From contig NZ_JACIDU010000013.1 of the NCBI RefSeq assembly GCF_014196535.1, positions 1 through 64,000 on the forward strand: a DNA stretch of 64,000 nucleotides, given 5' to 3'. The notes under the pieces are model-generated. The model saw only the letters and a program-made list of their open reading frames with translations, searched no databases and was not told the origin of the DNA. Of the stretch, positions 53,916 to 63,086 are shown piece after piece (position 1 is the stretch's first letter; the number at the start of each line of letters is the position of its first letter). The position numbers were made by a program, and so were the translations under genes. This stretch comes from Allorhizobium borbori (GTDB lineage: Bacteria > Pseudomonadota > Alphaproteobacteria > Rhizobiales > Rhizobiaceae).

Positions 53916-55438
53916 TGGACGCTCTCAACGCACTCGTAAAACCTGCTCCCGAAACGGCGACAGGCGCAAAGACCACCAAGGGCGGTACATCCGCTGACAA
54001 GGAGGGATTTGCTCACGAGTTGAAGGGGTTGAACGACCACCAGAGTGGCGGCAAGGGTTCGGCGCGTGGCGCTGAAACGAAAACTGCGAAGGTCGACGCC
54101 GAAGCCGGTGCGATGGCCCCAGCAGAGCCTGTCGCGGAAGAGACAGTGCTGCCCCGGTCTTTCGCCGCGCTCAGCACGGCAATCGACGCCACCCTTGAAA
54201 AGGTGGCTTCGCAGTCGCTAGAGGCGACGCCTCCCGAAGCCGGTATTGAAGCAACGTTCAAGAACACGAAGACGCCGATCGGAAAGTCCGCAAAGACCAA
54301 GGACGCGGATTTTTCGGGTCTGGGCGTTGAAATCGAAGGCAAGAAGACCGTTGAAGGCAGTGTTGCCAGCGAAATCATCCGCAAGGTCAAGATCGCGGCG
54401 GCGCAGCCCGACGTTGAAAAGACTGCCGTGACCAAGGATGCGCCTGCTGATGATAAGGTGGATGTGGATTCCGGATCGCAGACGCAGGCCGATATCCAGC
54501 CGGAAACCTTGAGCGACGTCCTTGGATTTTTGACGGCCAGCGCGGCTTCCGCCCAGGTTGAAAGCAAGCCGCTCGCGGCTCATGGGCGCACGGCCGAAAC
54601 GAAGGGTGTAGCGGCGAAGTCGCAGACTGGCGACACCACGCGTGACACGGCCTTGACGGACGAAGCCATGGAGGCGATGCCGACCGATGAGGTGCAACAA
54701 CAGGACCGTTTGTTCCGTCTCGTGCGCGGTGAAGGGCAAGGACAGTCCGTTGGCCTGAAGATTGCCAGCGATTCCAATGGTCGCATCGATGTCGAGACAC
54801 GTAGCGGCACCGGCGCGCAGGCGGAAACCGTCAATGTGGTCGAAGCCCGTCGCTATCTCGGGTTCAACGCGCCGTCCAATTCCTCCTCGCTGACGGCTGC
54901 GATGGCCGGCAACGATGAGTGGGTGAGTGCGATGCACCCTTCTGCGCGGCTCGCCAATGAGGCGCAACAGTCGAGCACCGGGCAGGTGGTCAACACGTTG
55001 AAGCTGGAATTGAACCCCATTTCCCTGGGAACAGTCACGGCGATGCTGCGCCTGTCCGGTGATGAACTCAACGTGCATCTGACGGTGCATACGGCGGCGG
55101 CTTATCGCGAGTTGAGCAGCGATTCCAATTCCATGATGGATGCGCTTCGCTCGCAGGGGTTCAGCGTCGATCAGGTCACCGTCAGCATGGCGCCGGTGGC
55201 GTCTTCGCAGGACAGTGGCGACGGCAGCGGGCGTTTCAGCCAGCAACAACAGCAACAGAACATGCAGCAGGCGGCCGGTGAAGGCAGCCGAAACGGCGAC
55301 CAAGGCGCGCGGCAGAACGCGCGAGGCGGCTCTGACAGCCAGCCAGGTGTCGCAGCAGGACGTATTGATGAAAGTGAGCAGGTTTCCTCTGTTCTCCGTG
55401 GCTCTGGCAGCGCTCGCCCTGGCCACGTCTATATCTGA
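53912..55438 (+). CDS. motD: Hook-length control protein MotD (FliK-like)
   Basis: A 508-residue low-complexity, Ala/Thr/Lys-rich protein. The C-terminal FliK-type domain is at about 360-430 (VNTLKLELNPISLGTVTAMLRLSGDELNVHLTV...DALRSQGFSVDQVTVSMA), followed by a Gln-rich tail. In S. meliloti MotD is the FliK equivalent. The 3' end is overlapped out of frame for 71 bp by the lytic transglycosylase gene. Confidence 0.88.
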   Translation: MMDALNALVKPAPETATGAKTTKGGTSADKEGFAHELKGLNDHQSGGKGSARGAETKTAKVDAEAGAMAPAEPVAEETVLPRSFAALSTAIDATLEKVASQSLEATPPEAGIEATFKNTKTPIGKSAKTKDADFSGLGVEIEGKKTVEGSVASEIIRKVKIAAAQPDVEKTAVTKDAPADDKVDVDSGSQTQADIQPETLSDVLGFLTASAASAQVESKPLAAHGRTAETKGVAAKSQTGDTTRDTALTDEAMEAMPTDEVQQQDRLFRLVRGEGQGQSVGLKIASDSNGRIDVETRSGTGAQAETVNVVEARRYLGFNAPSNSSSLTAAMAGNDEWVSAMHPSARLANEAQQSSTGQVVNTLKLELNPISLGTVTAMLRLSGDELNVHLTVHTAAAYRELSSDSNSMMDALRSQGFSVDQVTVSMAPVASSQDSGDGSGRFSQQQQQQNMQQAAGEGSRNGDQGARQNARGGSDSQPGVAAGRIDESEQVSSVLRGSGSARPGHVYI

Positions 55439-55940
55439 AGCCAAGGCTTCGAGCGGCGCCTGTGAGCGGCAGATTGAAGTCGCTGCGCGCAAATACGGTA
55501 TCCCCGAAGGTATTCTCTACTCGGTCGGTCTCACGGAGACCGGTCGCAAGGGCTCGTTGAGCGCCTTTGCGATGAACATCGAGGGCAAGACCGTGTTTGC
55601 CAACTCGCCGGGCGAGGCGATGACGCGTTTCAACCAGGCGCGTAGTGGCGGAGCGAAGCTGATCGACATCGGCTGCATGCAAATCAACCACCATTATCAC
55701 GGCGCCGAATTCGCGTCTGTTCAGGAAATGTTCGACCCCGGTCGCAACGTGGAATATGCCGCGCGCTTCCTGAAAGCGCTGCACGACAGGCACGAAACCT
55801 GGACGATGGCGGTAGCAAGATACCACGCCGGACCCAATAACGACCCTGCCCAGAAGCAGTATGTCTGCCGGGTCATCAGCAACCTCGTGGCGACCGGTTA
55901 CGGCAAGTGGACACCCGCCGCGTCGCGTTTTTGCGGTTGA
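55368..55940 (+). CDS. Secreted lytic transglycosylase of the motility operon
   Basis: A 190-residue periplasmic SLT-like protein. The signal peptide ends near ISEAKASS. Catalytic Glu is in YSVGLTETGR, followed by IDIGCMQINHHYHG, NVEYAARFLKALHDRHETWTMAVARYHAGP. It probably opens peptidoglycan for rod or stator assembly. I chose ATG 55368 (GCAGGA upstream), inside motD in another frame. Confidence 0.87.
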   Translation: MKVSRFPLFSVALAALALATSISEAKASSGACERQIEVAARKYGIPEGILYSVGLTETGRKGSLSAFAMNIEGKTVFANSPGEAMTRFNQARSGGAKLIDIGCMQINHHYHGAEFASVQEMFDPGRNVEYAARFLKALHDRHETWTMAVARYHAGPNNDPAQKQYVCRVISNLVATGYGKWTPAASRFCG

Positions 55941-56030
55941 TCGCAACTCCTGATTTATTGATTCTTGTGAAAGTTCGCCTGTAGTCGAATACGGCGACAT
56001 TTCGAGCATTTTGTGACCGCAAGCCCGGCG

Positions 56031-56045
56031 TTAACGGACTGTTAA
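56031..56045. promoter_or_regulatory. CtrA-type site 1 upstream of rem
   Basis: TTAA-N7-TTAA (56031-56034 and 56042-56045), 178 bp before the rem start. Part of a 282-bp AT-rich intergenic region (55941-56222) that has no gene. Confidence 0.55.
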
Positions 56046-56116
56046 CTTTTCCACTAAATTTTAGTGACCATGTTTGGGCTTGCCTACTATATATAGGTCA
56101 AATCATGCCAATATGG

Positions 56117-56131
56117 TTAATCAACTATTAA
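56117..56131. promoter_or_regulatory. CtrA-type site 2 upstream of rem
   Basis: TTAA-N7-TTAA (56117-56120 and 56128-56131), 92 bp before the rem start and 86 bp (about 8 turns) from site 1. Two full consensus sites in one promoter are unlikely by chance, though the region is AT-rich. Confidence 0.6.
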
Positions 56132-56222
56132 TTTCTCCCACTCAGTTTCTCCAGTTGTTCGAGATTCCCCCGATTCGTACCCATAGTACATCGAGGCACC
56201 ACACTGATTCGGAGGCGGACGA

Positions 56223-56894
56223 ATGATCGTAGTGGTTGATGAGCGTGAGCTCGTGAAAGACGGTTACACTTCTCTTTTTGGGCGCGAAGGCATTCCGTCC
56301 ACAGGTTTTGATCCGAGCGAATTCGGGGAATGGGTCAACACGGCAGCCGATGCGGATATCGCTGCTGTCGAGGCCTTCCTCATCGGTCAGGGCGAGCAGG
56401 CTTTCGAGCTGCCGCGCGCCATTCGCGACCGGTCGCAGGCTCCGGTGATTGCAGTCAGCGATCAACCGTCGCTGGACGTTACCCTGGCGCTGTTTGACTG
56501 TGGTGTGGACGATGTCGTCCGCAAGCCGGTCCACCCGCGCGAAATCCTGGCCCGTGCCGCGGCGATCCGCCGTCGGTTGAAGGCCGTTTCCAACTTTACC
56601 GATGTCGGCCCTGTCCGCGTGTTCTCGGATGGCCGCGACCCGGAAATCAACGGCGACGTATTCCCGCTGCCGCGCCGCGAGCGCCGTATTCTGGAATACT
56701 TGATTGCCAACCGTGGTCGTCGCGTTTCCAAGACGCAGATCTTCAACGCAATCTACGGCATCTTCGACGAAGAAGTCGAAGAGAACGTGGTGGAAAGCCA
56801 CATCAGCAAGCTGCGCAAGAAGCTGCGCAAGAAGCTGGGCTTCGACCCGGTCGATTCCAAGCGCTTCCTCGGTTATTGCATCAATTGGGAATAA
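56223..56894 (+). CDS. rem: OmpR-type flagellar regulator Rem (FtcR)
   Basis: A 223-residue orphan response regulator. The N-terminal receiver is degenerate: [14 protein letters not shown] lacks the acidic pair, and the usual phosphoacceptor region (ADIAAVEAF) has no clear Asp in context. The C-terminal winged helix ([32 protein letters not shown]...[13 protein letters not shown]) is of OmpR type. It activates class II flagellar genes in S. meliloti (Rem) and Brucella (FtcR), downstream of VisNR. GGAGG ribosome site. Confidence 0.93.
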   Translation: MIVVVDERELVKDGYTSLFGREGIPSTGFDPSEFGEWVNTAADADIAAVEAFLIGQGEQAFELPRAIRDRSQAPVIAVSDQPSLDVTLALFDCGVDDVVRKPVHPREILARAAAIRRRLKAVSNFTDVGPVRVFSDGRDPEINGDVFPLPRRERRILEYLIANRGRRVSKTQIFNAIYGIFDEEVEENVVESHISKLRKKLRKKLGFDPVDSKRFLGYCINWE

Positions 56895-56932
56895 TCGGCG
56901 GCGGCCCCACGGGCCGCGCCAAGCTTGATGTC

Positions 56933-56957
56933 GACATCCGCTGTCGTGGCGGATGTC
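56933..56957 (+). terminator. Terminator-like hairpin after rem
   Basis: A perfect 9-bp stem (GACATCCGC and complement) with a 7-nt loop, followed by TTCTGT. A second 7-bp GC hairpin (GCGGCCC/GGGCCGC) precedes it at 56901-56917. Confidence 0.6.
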
Positions 56958-57219
56958 TTCTGTAAATCCTCTGAAGCGGGCAGGCTTCGAGGTGCCGGCC
57001 ACAGGGCTGGCAGAGTGATCCGAAATGGTTCACGACCGCCGGACGGGGCTCCGGATATTTCCAGAACTTTAAATCGCGCATGAAGCGCAAATAACTGAAA
57101 TAAAAAAAGAATGTTGTCGCGGCGCGAGGTTGGCCGTCAAGGTTGCCTGCGCATTTGGTGGCGGATTGTGAAAAATTGAAACTGTTTCGGAAAGTACTTC
57201 TTTCCACAAGACAGACAGC

Positions 57220-57241
57220 TTCACGCAAGGCCCGCCGCATA
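57220..57241 (+). promoter_or_regulatory. Candidate class II flagellar promoter of flgE
   Basis: TTCACGCAAGGCC, 5 nt, CATA, ending 33 nt before the flgE ATG. Confidence 0.65.
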
Positions 57242-57274
57242 GTCTCGAATGCAACGACTTAAACGAGGTCCCAG

Positions 57275-58516
57275 ATGAGCATCTACGGAACGATGAAGAC
57301 TGCCGTGTCGGGCATGAATGCCCAGGCGAACCGCCTGAGCACGGTCGGCGACAATATCGCCAACGTGAACACCACGGCCTACAAGAAGGTCTCGACCGCC
57401 TTCTCGTCTTTCGTCCTGCCGTCCACGTCCGGTAGCTATAACTCCGGCGGCGTCAACACGACTGTCATCAACTCCATTTCCCAGCAGGGCATGCTGACCT
57501 CGACATCCTCGGATACCGATCTGGCGATCCAGGGCGAGGGCTTCTTCCCGGTGCAGGATGCCGGCGGCACCAACTACCTGACGCGCGTCGGCTCCTTCGC
57601 GCTCAACGAATACGGCAATCTCGTCAACTCCGCCGGTTTCATGGTCATGGGTGCGCCGCTCGGCGAGGCGGTCAACACTTTCGATGACCTGACCCCGATC
57701 CAGATCAAGGCTTACGAGTTGACCGCTGTTCCGTCCACCACGGCAACGGCCAACTCCAACCTGAAGATGTCGGCAACGGCTGTCGCTGCGGCGGACCTTC
57801 CCTCGGCCAACGCGGCATCGGCGACCCCGACCTTCAAGACGTCGATGACCACCTATGACGCTGGCGGCACGAAGATACAGTATGACATCTTCTACACCAA
57901 GACGGCGGCGAATACCTGGGAAGTGGCGGTTTACGACTCGGCTGGCGCCAGCAGCTCCAGTTCCACGGGCTTCCCCTATGCGAGCGGTCCGGTGACGAAT
58001 GCAACCCTCGCCTTCGACCCCACGACCTACGGTCTCAGCACTGTCAATGGCTCGACGGATCTCTCCATCACGGTCAACGGCATCAAGGTCGATATGACGA
58101 CCACGACGCAGCTCAACGCCGACAGCTTCTCCAAGGTTGCTGCTGACGGCAGCGCGCCGAGCTCGCTCGAGAAGATCACCATCGACAACGAAGGTATCGT
58201 CTACGCCGTCTATGAAAGCGGCACGCAGATGGCCATCGCCCAGATCCCGCTGGCAACGGTCATCAGCCCGGACAACCTGCGCATGGGTACCGGCAACGTC
58301 TACTCCGTCACCAGCTCGTCGGGCGCTGCGGTTTTCGGCTTTGCCGGTGAGCCTGGCTTCGGTGACATCGTTTCCGGCGCGCTCGAAAGCTCGAACGTCG
58401 ACCTCGCAAACGAACTGACGGAAATGATCGAAGCTCAGCGCAGCTATACCGCAAACTCCAAGGTATTTCAGACCGGGGCTGACGTCATGGATGTCCTGAT
58501 CAACCTGAAGAGATAA
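57275..58516 (+). CDS. flgE: Flagellar hook protein FlgE
   Basis: A 413-residue hook protein. N-terminal MSIYGTMKTAVSGMNAQANRLSTVGDNIANVNTTAYKK and C-terminal SSNVDLANELTEMIEAQRSYTANSKVFQT are the conserved D0 helices. The middle is Thr/Ser-rich. First gene of the hook/filament-junction operon. Confidence 0.95.
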   Translation: MSIYGTMKTAVSGMNAQANRLSTVGDNIANVNTTAYKKVSTAFSSFVLPSTSGSYNSGGVNTTVINSISQQGMLTSTSSDTDLAIQGEGFFPVQDAGGTNYLTRVGSFALNEYGNLVNSAGFMVMGAPLGEAVNTFDDLTPIQIKAYELTAVPSTTATANSNLKMSATAVAAADLPSANAASATPTFKTSMTTYDAGGTKIQYDIFYTKTAANTWEVAVYDSAGASSSSSTGFPYASGPVTNATLAFDPTTYGLSTVNGSTDLSITVNGIKVDMTTTTQLNADSFSKVAADGSAPSSLEKITIDNEGIVYAVYESGTQMAIAQIPLATVISPDNLRMGTGNVYSVTSSSGAAVFGFAGEPGFGDIVSGALESSNVDLANELTEMIEAQRSYTANSKVFQTGADVMDVLINLKR

Positions 58517-58539
58517 TTTCAATACGTAAGGATTGACGG

Positions 58540-59976
58540 ATGTCTCTCGCATCGACGCTTAATACGACAAAGAGTATCTTCAACAATACGTCTGCGCAAA
58601 GCGCCGTCGTTTCGACGAATATTCAAAATGCGAGTAACACCGACTACAACAAGCGGTCGGCAAACACCACTGTAAACATCTACAGCGGTGCCATGATGGT
58701 GACCACGGAGAGGGCGCAGAACAGCGCCCTCCTCAAGCAGACACTGAATGCGATTTCCAGTAACTCGGCCCAGCAGCAACTGGTTGGGGGCATGGAATCG
58801 GTCAGCGCGCTTCTTGGCGGTGACTCCTATTCCCTGGCGCCTTCCACCTATCTTGCAACGCTCCGGGACAAGCTGAAGACCTATGCGGAAACGCCTGGCG
58901 ACATCACGCTCGCCCAGACGGTCGTTTCCGCCGCCCAGGATGTCGCCACGTCGCTCAACAACACTGCCGACGGTATCCAGCAGTTGCGCGGCGAAGCGGA
59001 TGCGGAAATCGCCACCCAGGTGACGAAGCTGAACAAGCTTCTGAGTGACTTCGAGACGGCCAACAACGAGGTCATCAAGAAGACTGCGATGGGGGAAGAC
59101 CCCAACAACGCCATCGACAAGCGCGAAGGGCTGATAAAGCAGATTTCCGAGATCATCGGCGTCTCCACCTACACTCGCGAAGGCAACGATATCGCGCTTT
59201 ACACGAGCGACGGCACGACGCTGTTCGAGACCGTGCCCCGCAAGATCAGCTTCACGCCCACCGCCGCCTTTGCTGCCGGCTCCACGGGCTCCAGCCTTTA
59301 TATCGACGGCGTCAAGGTCGAAGCCGGCCAAGGTGCCAGCACCACCGCGAAGGGCAGCCTTCAGGCCCTGCTGCAGCTTCGCGACGATGTGCTGCCGACG
59401 ATGCAGGATCAGCTTGATGAAGTCGCCCGCGGCGTGATCGCCCTGTTTGCGGAAGATAGCGGCGGCACGGCGGTTGCCGGTCTGTTTACGACGAAGACGG
59501 GCGCCGCGGTTGCCTTCGACACGACCGATATCATTCCCGGTCTTGCGTCGCAGATCACGGTTGCAAGCAGCGTCGTCTCCTCGCCCTTCAAGCTTCGCGA
59601 TGGCAACATTGCCGGGACCAGCACGAATACCGGCAACGCCAGCGGCTATTCCGACTTGCTTCGCGGCTATCTCTCGGCATTCGACACGCCCATGACGTTT
59701 GATGGCGATACCAAGCTCGGCACCAACGTCACCTTGCTCAATTTTTCGACGGAAGCGGTCGGCTGGACCGAAGATTTTCGCAGCAATGCGAGCACGGCAG
59801 GCGAAAGCACCTCAGCGCTGATGACACGCGCCTCGGAAGCTTATTCCAATAACACCGGCGTTAATCTCGACGAGGAACTCATTCTGCTTCTCGACATCGA
59901 ACAATCCTACAAGGCGGCTTCCAAGCTTCTCTCAACGATTGACGAGATGCTCAAGGCCCTGATGGCGGCGACGTAA
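58540..59976 (+). CDS. flgK: Hook-filament junction protein FlgK
   Basis: A 478-residue hook-associated protein 1. The N-terminal rod-like helix SIFNNTSAQSAVVSTNIQNASNTDYNKRSA and C-terminal NLDEELILLLDIEQSYKAASKLLSTIDEM are typical. It starts 23 bp after flgE. Confidence 0.94.
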   Translation: MSLASTLNTTKSIFNNTSAQSAVVSTNIQNASNTDYNKRSANTTVNIYSGAMMVTTERAQNSALLKQTLNAISSNSAQQQLVGGMESVSALLGGDSYSLAPSTYLATLRDKLKTYAETPGDITLAQTVVSAAQDVATSLNNTADGIQQLRGEADAEIATQVTKLNKLLSDFETANNEVIKKTAMGEDPNNAIDKREGLIKQISEIIGVSTYTREGNDIALYTSDGTTLFETVPRKISFTPTAAFAAGSTGSSLYIDGVKVEAGQGASTTAKGSLQALLQLRDDVLPTMQDQLDEVARGVIALFAEDSGGTAVAGLFTTKTGAAVAFDTTDIIPGLASQITVASSVVSSPFKLRDGNIAGTSTNTGNASGYSDLLRGYLSAFDTPMTFDGDTKLGTNVTLLNFSTEAVGWTEDFRSNASTAGESTSALMTRASEAYSNNTGVNLDEELILLLDIEQSYKAASKLLSTIDEMLKALMAAT

Positions 59977-59978
59977 CC

Positions 59979-61034
59979 ATGAAAACATCAACGATCTCAT
60001 CTCTCTCGATTACCAACGCGATCCAGCTTGTTGCCACCACGGCGCAGAAGGAAATCGTGAAGCTGCAGAACGAGTCCGTGACCGGTACGTACTACGATAT
60101 CGGATTGCAACTTGGTGCGAAGACCTCCCAAAGCCTGAATTTCAGCCGCGAAAGCGAGCGCCTGCAGGCGATCACGAAGTCGAATGCGCTTGCCGAACAG
60201 CGGATGGACACGACGCAGCTGACCATGAAGAACATGGCGGCTTCGGCCCAGTCCGTGCTCAACACCTTCACCGGCGTGACCGGCGCAAGCGATGGCACAT
60301 CGACAGCCGTCGCCGCCGATAAGGCGCTGGCAGAACTTGAAAACTTCGCTGGCATGGCGGTAACGTCGGTCAACGGTGAATACATTTTCTCCGGTATCAA
60401 CACGGACGCCCCGACGCTTCAGAGTACTTTCGTGAGCGATGTCACGACTGATTTCCAGACGAAGCTCAACACATTCCTGCAGGCGAACGGTCTGACGGAT
60501 GACGGCACGACGACGGGTGTGCCGGATATCACGAAGATGACCGGCGCGGATGTCGATGACTTCGTCGCGAGCTACAAGGCCGGCTTCAACTGGTCGAGCT
60601 GGACGGATGCATCCAGCACGGTGATGTCGAGCCGCATCAGCACGACGGAAACGGTGAAGACCTCGACCTCGCTGAATGGCGACGGGTTTCAGGATCTCGT
60701 CATTTCGACGCTTATCGGCTCGCAGCTTGCCAAGGAAGGCTTGCAGACCGACGCGCTGGCGCGGGTCAAGTTCCACGTCGTCGAGACGGCTGGCGCCGCG
60801 GTTTCGGGCATCAACGCGGAACGCAGCCAGCTTGGCCTGGTGCAGGCCCGTGTCGAGACAGCCAACGAGACACTGAGCGCCCAGAAGACCATTATCGACA
60901 CGCAGTACAAGAACCTTGTCAGCGTCGATCAGTATGAGGCCAAGACCCGCCTCGCGACCCTGATGACGCAGCTCGAAACCTCTTACACGATCACCGCAAA
61001 AATCCAGCAGCTCAGTCTCGTGAACTTTCTCTGA
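59979..61034 (+). CDS. flgL: Hook-filament junction protein FlgL
   Basis: A 351-residue flagellin-related protein. EIVKLQNESVTGTYYDIGLQLG and NGEYIFSGINTDAPTL are characteristic, and the C-terminal helices pair as in flagellins. It starts 2 bp after flgK. Confidence 0.93.
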   Translation: MKTSTISSLSITNAIQLVATTAQKEIVKLQNESVTGTYYDIGLQLGAKTSQSLNFSRESERLQAITKSNALAEQRMDTTQLTMKNMAASAQSVLNTFTGVTGASDGTSTAVAADKALAELENFAGMAVTSVNGEYIFSGINTDAPTLQSTFVSDVTTDFQTKLNTFLQANGLTDDGTTTGVPDITKMTGADVDDFVASYKAGFNWSSWTDASSTVMSSRISTTETVKTSTSLNGDGFQDLVISTLIGSQLAKEGLQTDALARVKFHVVETAGAAVSGINAERSQLGLVQARVETANETLSAQKTIIDTQYKNLVSVDQYEAKTRLATLMTQLETSYTITAKIQQLSLVNFL

Positions 61035-61090
61035 GACATGACTTTCCCCCGATGAATGGGGGAATGGCCGTAAACATGAAGGAAACATAG

Positions 61091-61438
61091 ATGTTTCAGT
61101 TTTCTTACGCCGAAGTGATGGCAGATGACGTTGCCGACGCCAAAGAGCGGGAACGACAGGTCCTCGACCGGTCGATCGATCTGCTCGCCGCCGCACGCGA
61201 CCGGGGAGGGTTCTCAAGGGAATCCATCGAGGCGCTGTTCTATACCCGGCGCGTCTGGCTTCGCTTCATCGAGGACCTGAAACAGCCGGATAATGCGCTG
61301 AGCGTGGAGCTTCGCGCCAATCTGATTTCCATCGCAATCTGGATCATGAAGGAATGCGAGAGAATACGTCGGCGGGAATCGACGAACTACCAGGGAATTA
61401 TTGACGTAACCACCATCATTAGGGATGGCTTGAAATGA
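61091..61438 (+). CDS. flaF: Flagellin synthesis regulator FlaF
   Basis: A 115-residue small helical protein with the FlaF pattern ([39 protein letters not shown]). In alphaproteobacteria FlaF promotes flagellin production, opposing FlbT. A GAAGGAA ribosome site precedes it; it overlaps flbT by 4 bp. Confidence 0.92.
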   Translation: MFQFSYAEVMADDVADAKERERQVLDRSIDLLAAARDRGGFSRESIEALFYTRRVWLRFIEDLKQPDNALSVELRANLISIAIWIMKECERIRRRESTNYQGIIDVTTIIRDGLK

Positions 61439-61884
61439 AAAGTACGCTCCGCATCTCGCTGAAATCCGGCGAAAAGATCTTCATCAACGGCGCGGTTCTC
61501 CGTGTCGACCGCAAGGTGGCGCTGGAATTCCTGAACGATGTGACCTTCCTTCTGGAAAATCACGTTCTTCAGCCGGAAGATACGACGACGCCGCTGCGTC
61601 AGCTCTATTTCATCGCCCAGATGATGCTCATCAATCCGGAAGGCAAGGAACAGTCGATGACGCTGTTCCGCAAGTCGATCATGATGCTGCTGACCTGCTT
61701 CAAGAACGAGGAAATCCTGGCGGAACTGAAGCGCATCGACGCCATGGTTTCCTCGGGCCGTCCCTTCGATGCACTGAAGGCCATCCGCTCGCTTTATCCG
61801 GCTGAAGAACGCGTCCTTTCCAACCAGGAAATCACTCCGGCGATCATCGAGGATATCCGCAGGGAGATCGCACCATGGCGGTAG
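61435..61884 (+). CDS. flbT: Flagellin mRNA regulator FlbT
   Basis: A 149-residue protein: [41 protein letters not shown] is the family signature. In Caulobacter FlbT binds the flagellin mRNA 5' leader and controls its decay. The shared leader motif before all five flagellin genes here is a plausible target. Overlaps flgD by 10 bp. Confidence 0.93.
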   Translation: MKSTLRISLKSGEKIFINGAVLRVDRKVALEFLNDVTFLLENHVLQPEDTTTPLRQLYFIAQMMLINPEGKEQSMTLFRKSIMMLLTCFKNEEILAELKRIDAMVSSGRPFDALKAIRSLYPAEERVLSNQEITPAIIEDIRREIAPWR

Positions 61885-62666
61885 ATACGTCCAGCATCAC
61901 CGGAGTTGCGGCCTACAAGACCGCTTCGACCAGTTCGACGAGCACGAAGGCGTCCACATCGGACGCCAAGTCGGCCTCCGTCGACTATGACAGCTTCCTG
62001 AAGCTCCTCATCGCCCAGATGAAGAACCAGGATCCCACCGACCCGATGGATGCGTCCGAGCAGCTTTCGCAGCTTGCGACCTTCTCGCAGGTGGAGCAGT
62101 CGATCAAGGCGAACTCGCACCTTGAGGATCTGATTTCGCAGACCGCGATGAACAGCGCCGCCGCCTATATCGGCAAGACGGTGACGAGCCTCGATGGCGC
62201 GACCTCCGGCGTGGTGGCATCCGTGAAGGTGACCTCCGACGGCGTTATCGCAACGACCACGGACGGTAAGAAGATCACGCTGGGTGAAGGCGTCACCATT
62301 CGTGATACGGCGGCCGCGGCCCCGACGGATGTGAGCAATATTCTTGGCCAGACCCTGACTGACACGGATGGCAACTCCATCGGTAAGGTCGCGGGTGTGA
62401 CGCTCACCGACGAAGGCGCATTCGCTACGACGGCTGAAGGCAAGTTTGTTGATCTCGGAGCGGAAGTGACGATCAAGAGCACCATCAGTACGACGGGCTA
62501 CGATGGCACCTACTTCCTCGGCAAGACGTTGACCAGCGCTGACGGAACGGTCTCGGGCAAGATCACGGCTGTGACGGCGACGGCTTCCGGCGTGTACGGT
62601 CTGACGGCCAAAGGCGAGGGAATTCTCATTGAGAAAGGTGTCACGTTAGGCGATGCTACCTCCTGA
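61875..62666 (+). CDS. flgD: Hook capping protein FlgD with three C-terminal repeats
   Basis: A 263-residue protein. The N-terminal FlgD capping region (about 35-98) has [38 protein letters not shown]. Instead of one Ig/tudor-like domain, residues 100-142, 158-200 and 216-258 are three tandem 43-residue repeats with an exact 58-residue period. Each starts [18 protein letters not shown] or GKTLTSADG and ends in a GVTI/EVTI/GVTL strand. It scaffolds hook assembly. Confidence 0.92.
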   Translation: MAVDTSSITGVAAYKTASTSSTSTKASTSDAKSASVDYDSFLKLLIAQMKNQDPTDPMDASEQLSQLATFSQVEQSIKANSHLEDLISQTAMNSAAAYIGKTVTSLDGATSGVVASVKVTSDGVIATTTDGKKITLGEGVTIRDTAAAAPTDVSNILGQTLTDTDGNSIGKVAGVTLTDEGAFATTAEGKFVDLGAEVTIKSTISTTGYDGTYFLGKTLTSADGTVSGKITAVTATASGVYGLTAKGEGILIEKGVTLGDATS

Positions 62667-62695
62667 TCAATCGCTGATTCGGAAGTAGCCCAGCC

Positions 62696-62962
62696 ATGAA
62701 CGAAGCCGACGCTCTCGATATCGTCCAGGCGGCCGTTTGGACCATTCTGGTCGCATCCGGTCCGGCGGTCATGGCCGCCATGGTGGTGGGCGTCTTCATC
62801 GCCTTCCTTCAGGCGCTCACCCAGATTCAGGAAATGACGCTGACCTTCGTTCCGAAGATCATCGCCGTCATGCTGGCGCTTGGAATTTCGGCCCCTCTCA
62901 TCGGCGGGCAGATTTCCATTTTTACCAATATGGTCTTTTCCCGAATCCAGTCGGGTTTCTGA
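62696..62962 (+). CDS. fliQ: Flagellar export gate protein FliQ
   Basis: An 88-residue inner-membrane protein with two transmembrane helices (VWTILVASGPAVMAAMVVGVFIAFLQALTQIQEMTLTFVPKII). It forms the export gate with FliP and FliR. Confidence 0.94.
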   Translation: MNEADALDIVQAAVWTILVASGPAVMAAMVVGVFIAFLQALTQIQEMTLTFVPKIIAVMLALGISAPLIGGQISIFTNMVFSRIQSGF

Positions 62963-62991
62963 AAAACCGCCGGCTTCCTGCCGGCGGTTTT
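62963..62991 (+). terminator. Intrinsic terminator after fliQ
   Basis: A perfect 12-bp stem (AAAACCGCCGGC and complement) with a 5-nt loop and a terminal TTTT, beginning directly after the fliQ stop. It separates the flgE-fliQ operon from flhA. Confidence 0.9.
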
Positions 62992-63005
62992 CGCATTCGA
63001 CCATC

Positions 63006-63027
63006 CTCGCACAAGTTTGAACCTTTA
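63006..63027 (+). promoter_or_regulatory. Candidate class II flagellar promoter of flhA
   Basis: CTCGCACAAGTTT, 5 nt, TTTA, ending 59 bp before flhA. The 16 nt from ATC through AAGTTTG match the copy upstream of the motB operon. Confidence 0.7.
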
Positions 63028-63086
63028 GCCCTGTTGTCGAATGGCGTGGAATGCGCCGTGGACGCTCATGAAGAGACGGGGAAAAA

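Larger units (their letters stand above)
56895..57274. other. Intergenic region between rem and flgE
   Basis: A 380-bp gap with two hairpins at its start (56901-56917 and 56933-56957) and the class II element at 57220. No open frame looks like a gene. Confidence 0.5.

Noticed and set aside
57221-58552. A 443-residue minus-strand frame opposite flgE
   Set aside because: Covered entirely by the recognisable hook gene and its promoter; no independent ribosome site or similarity.
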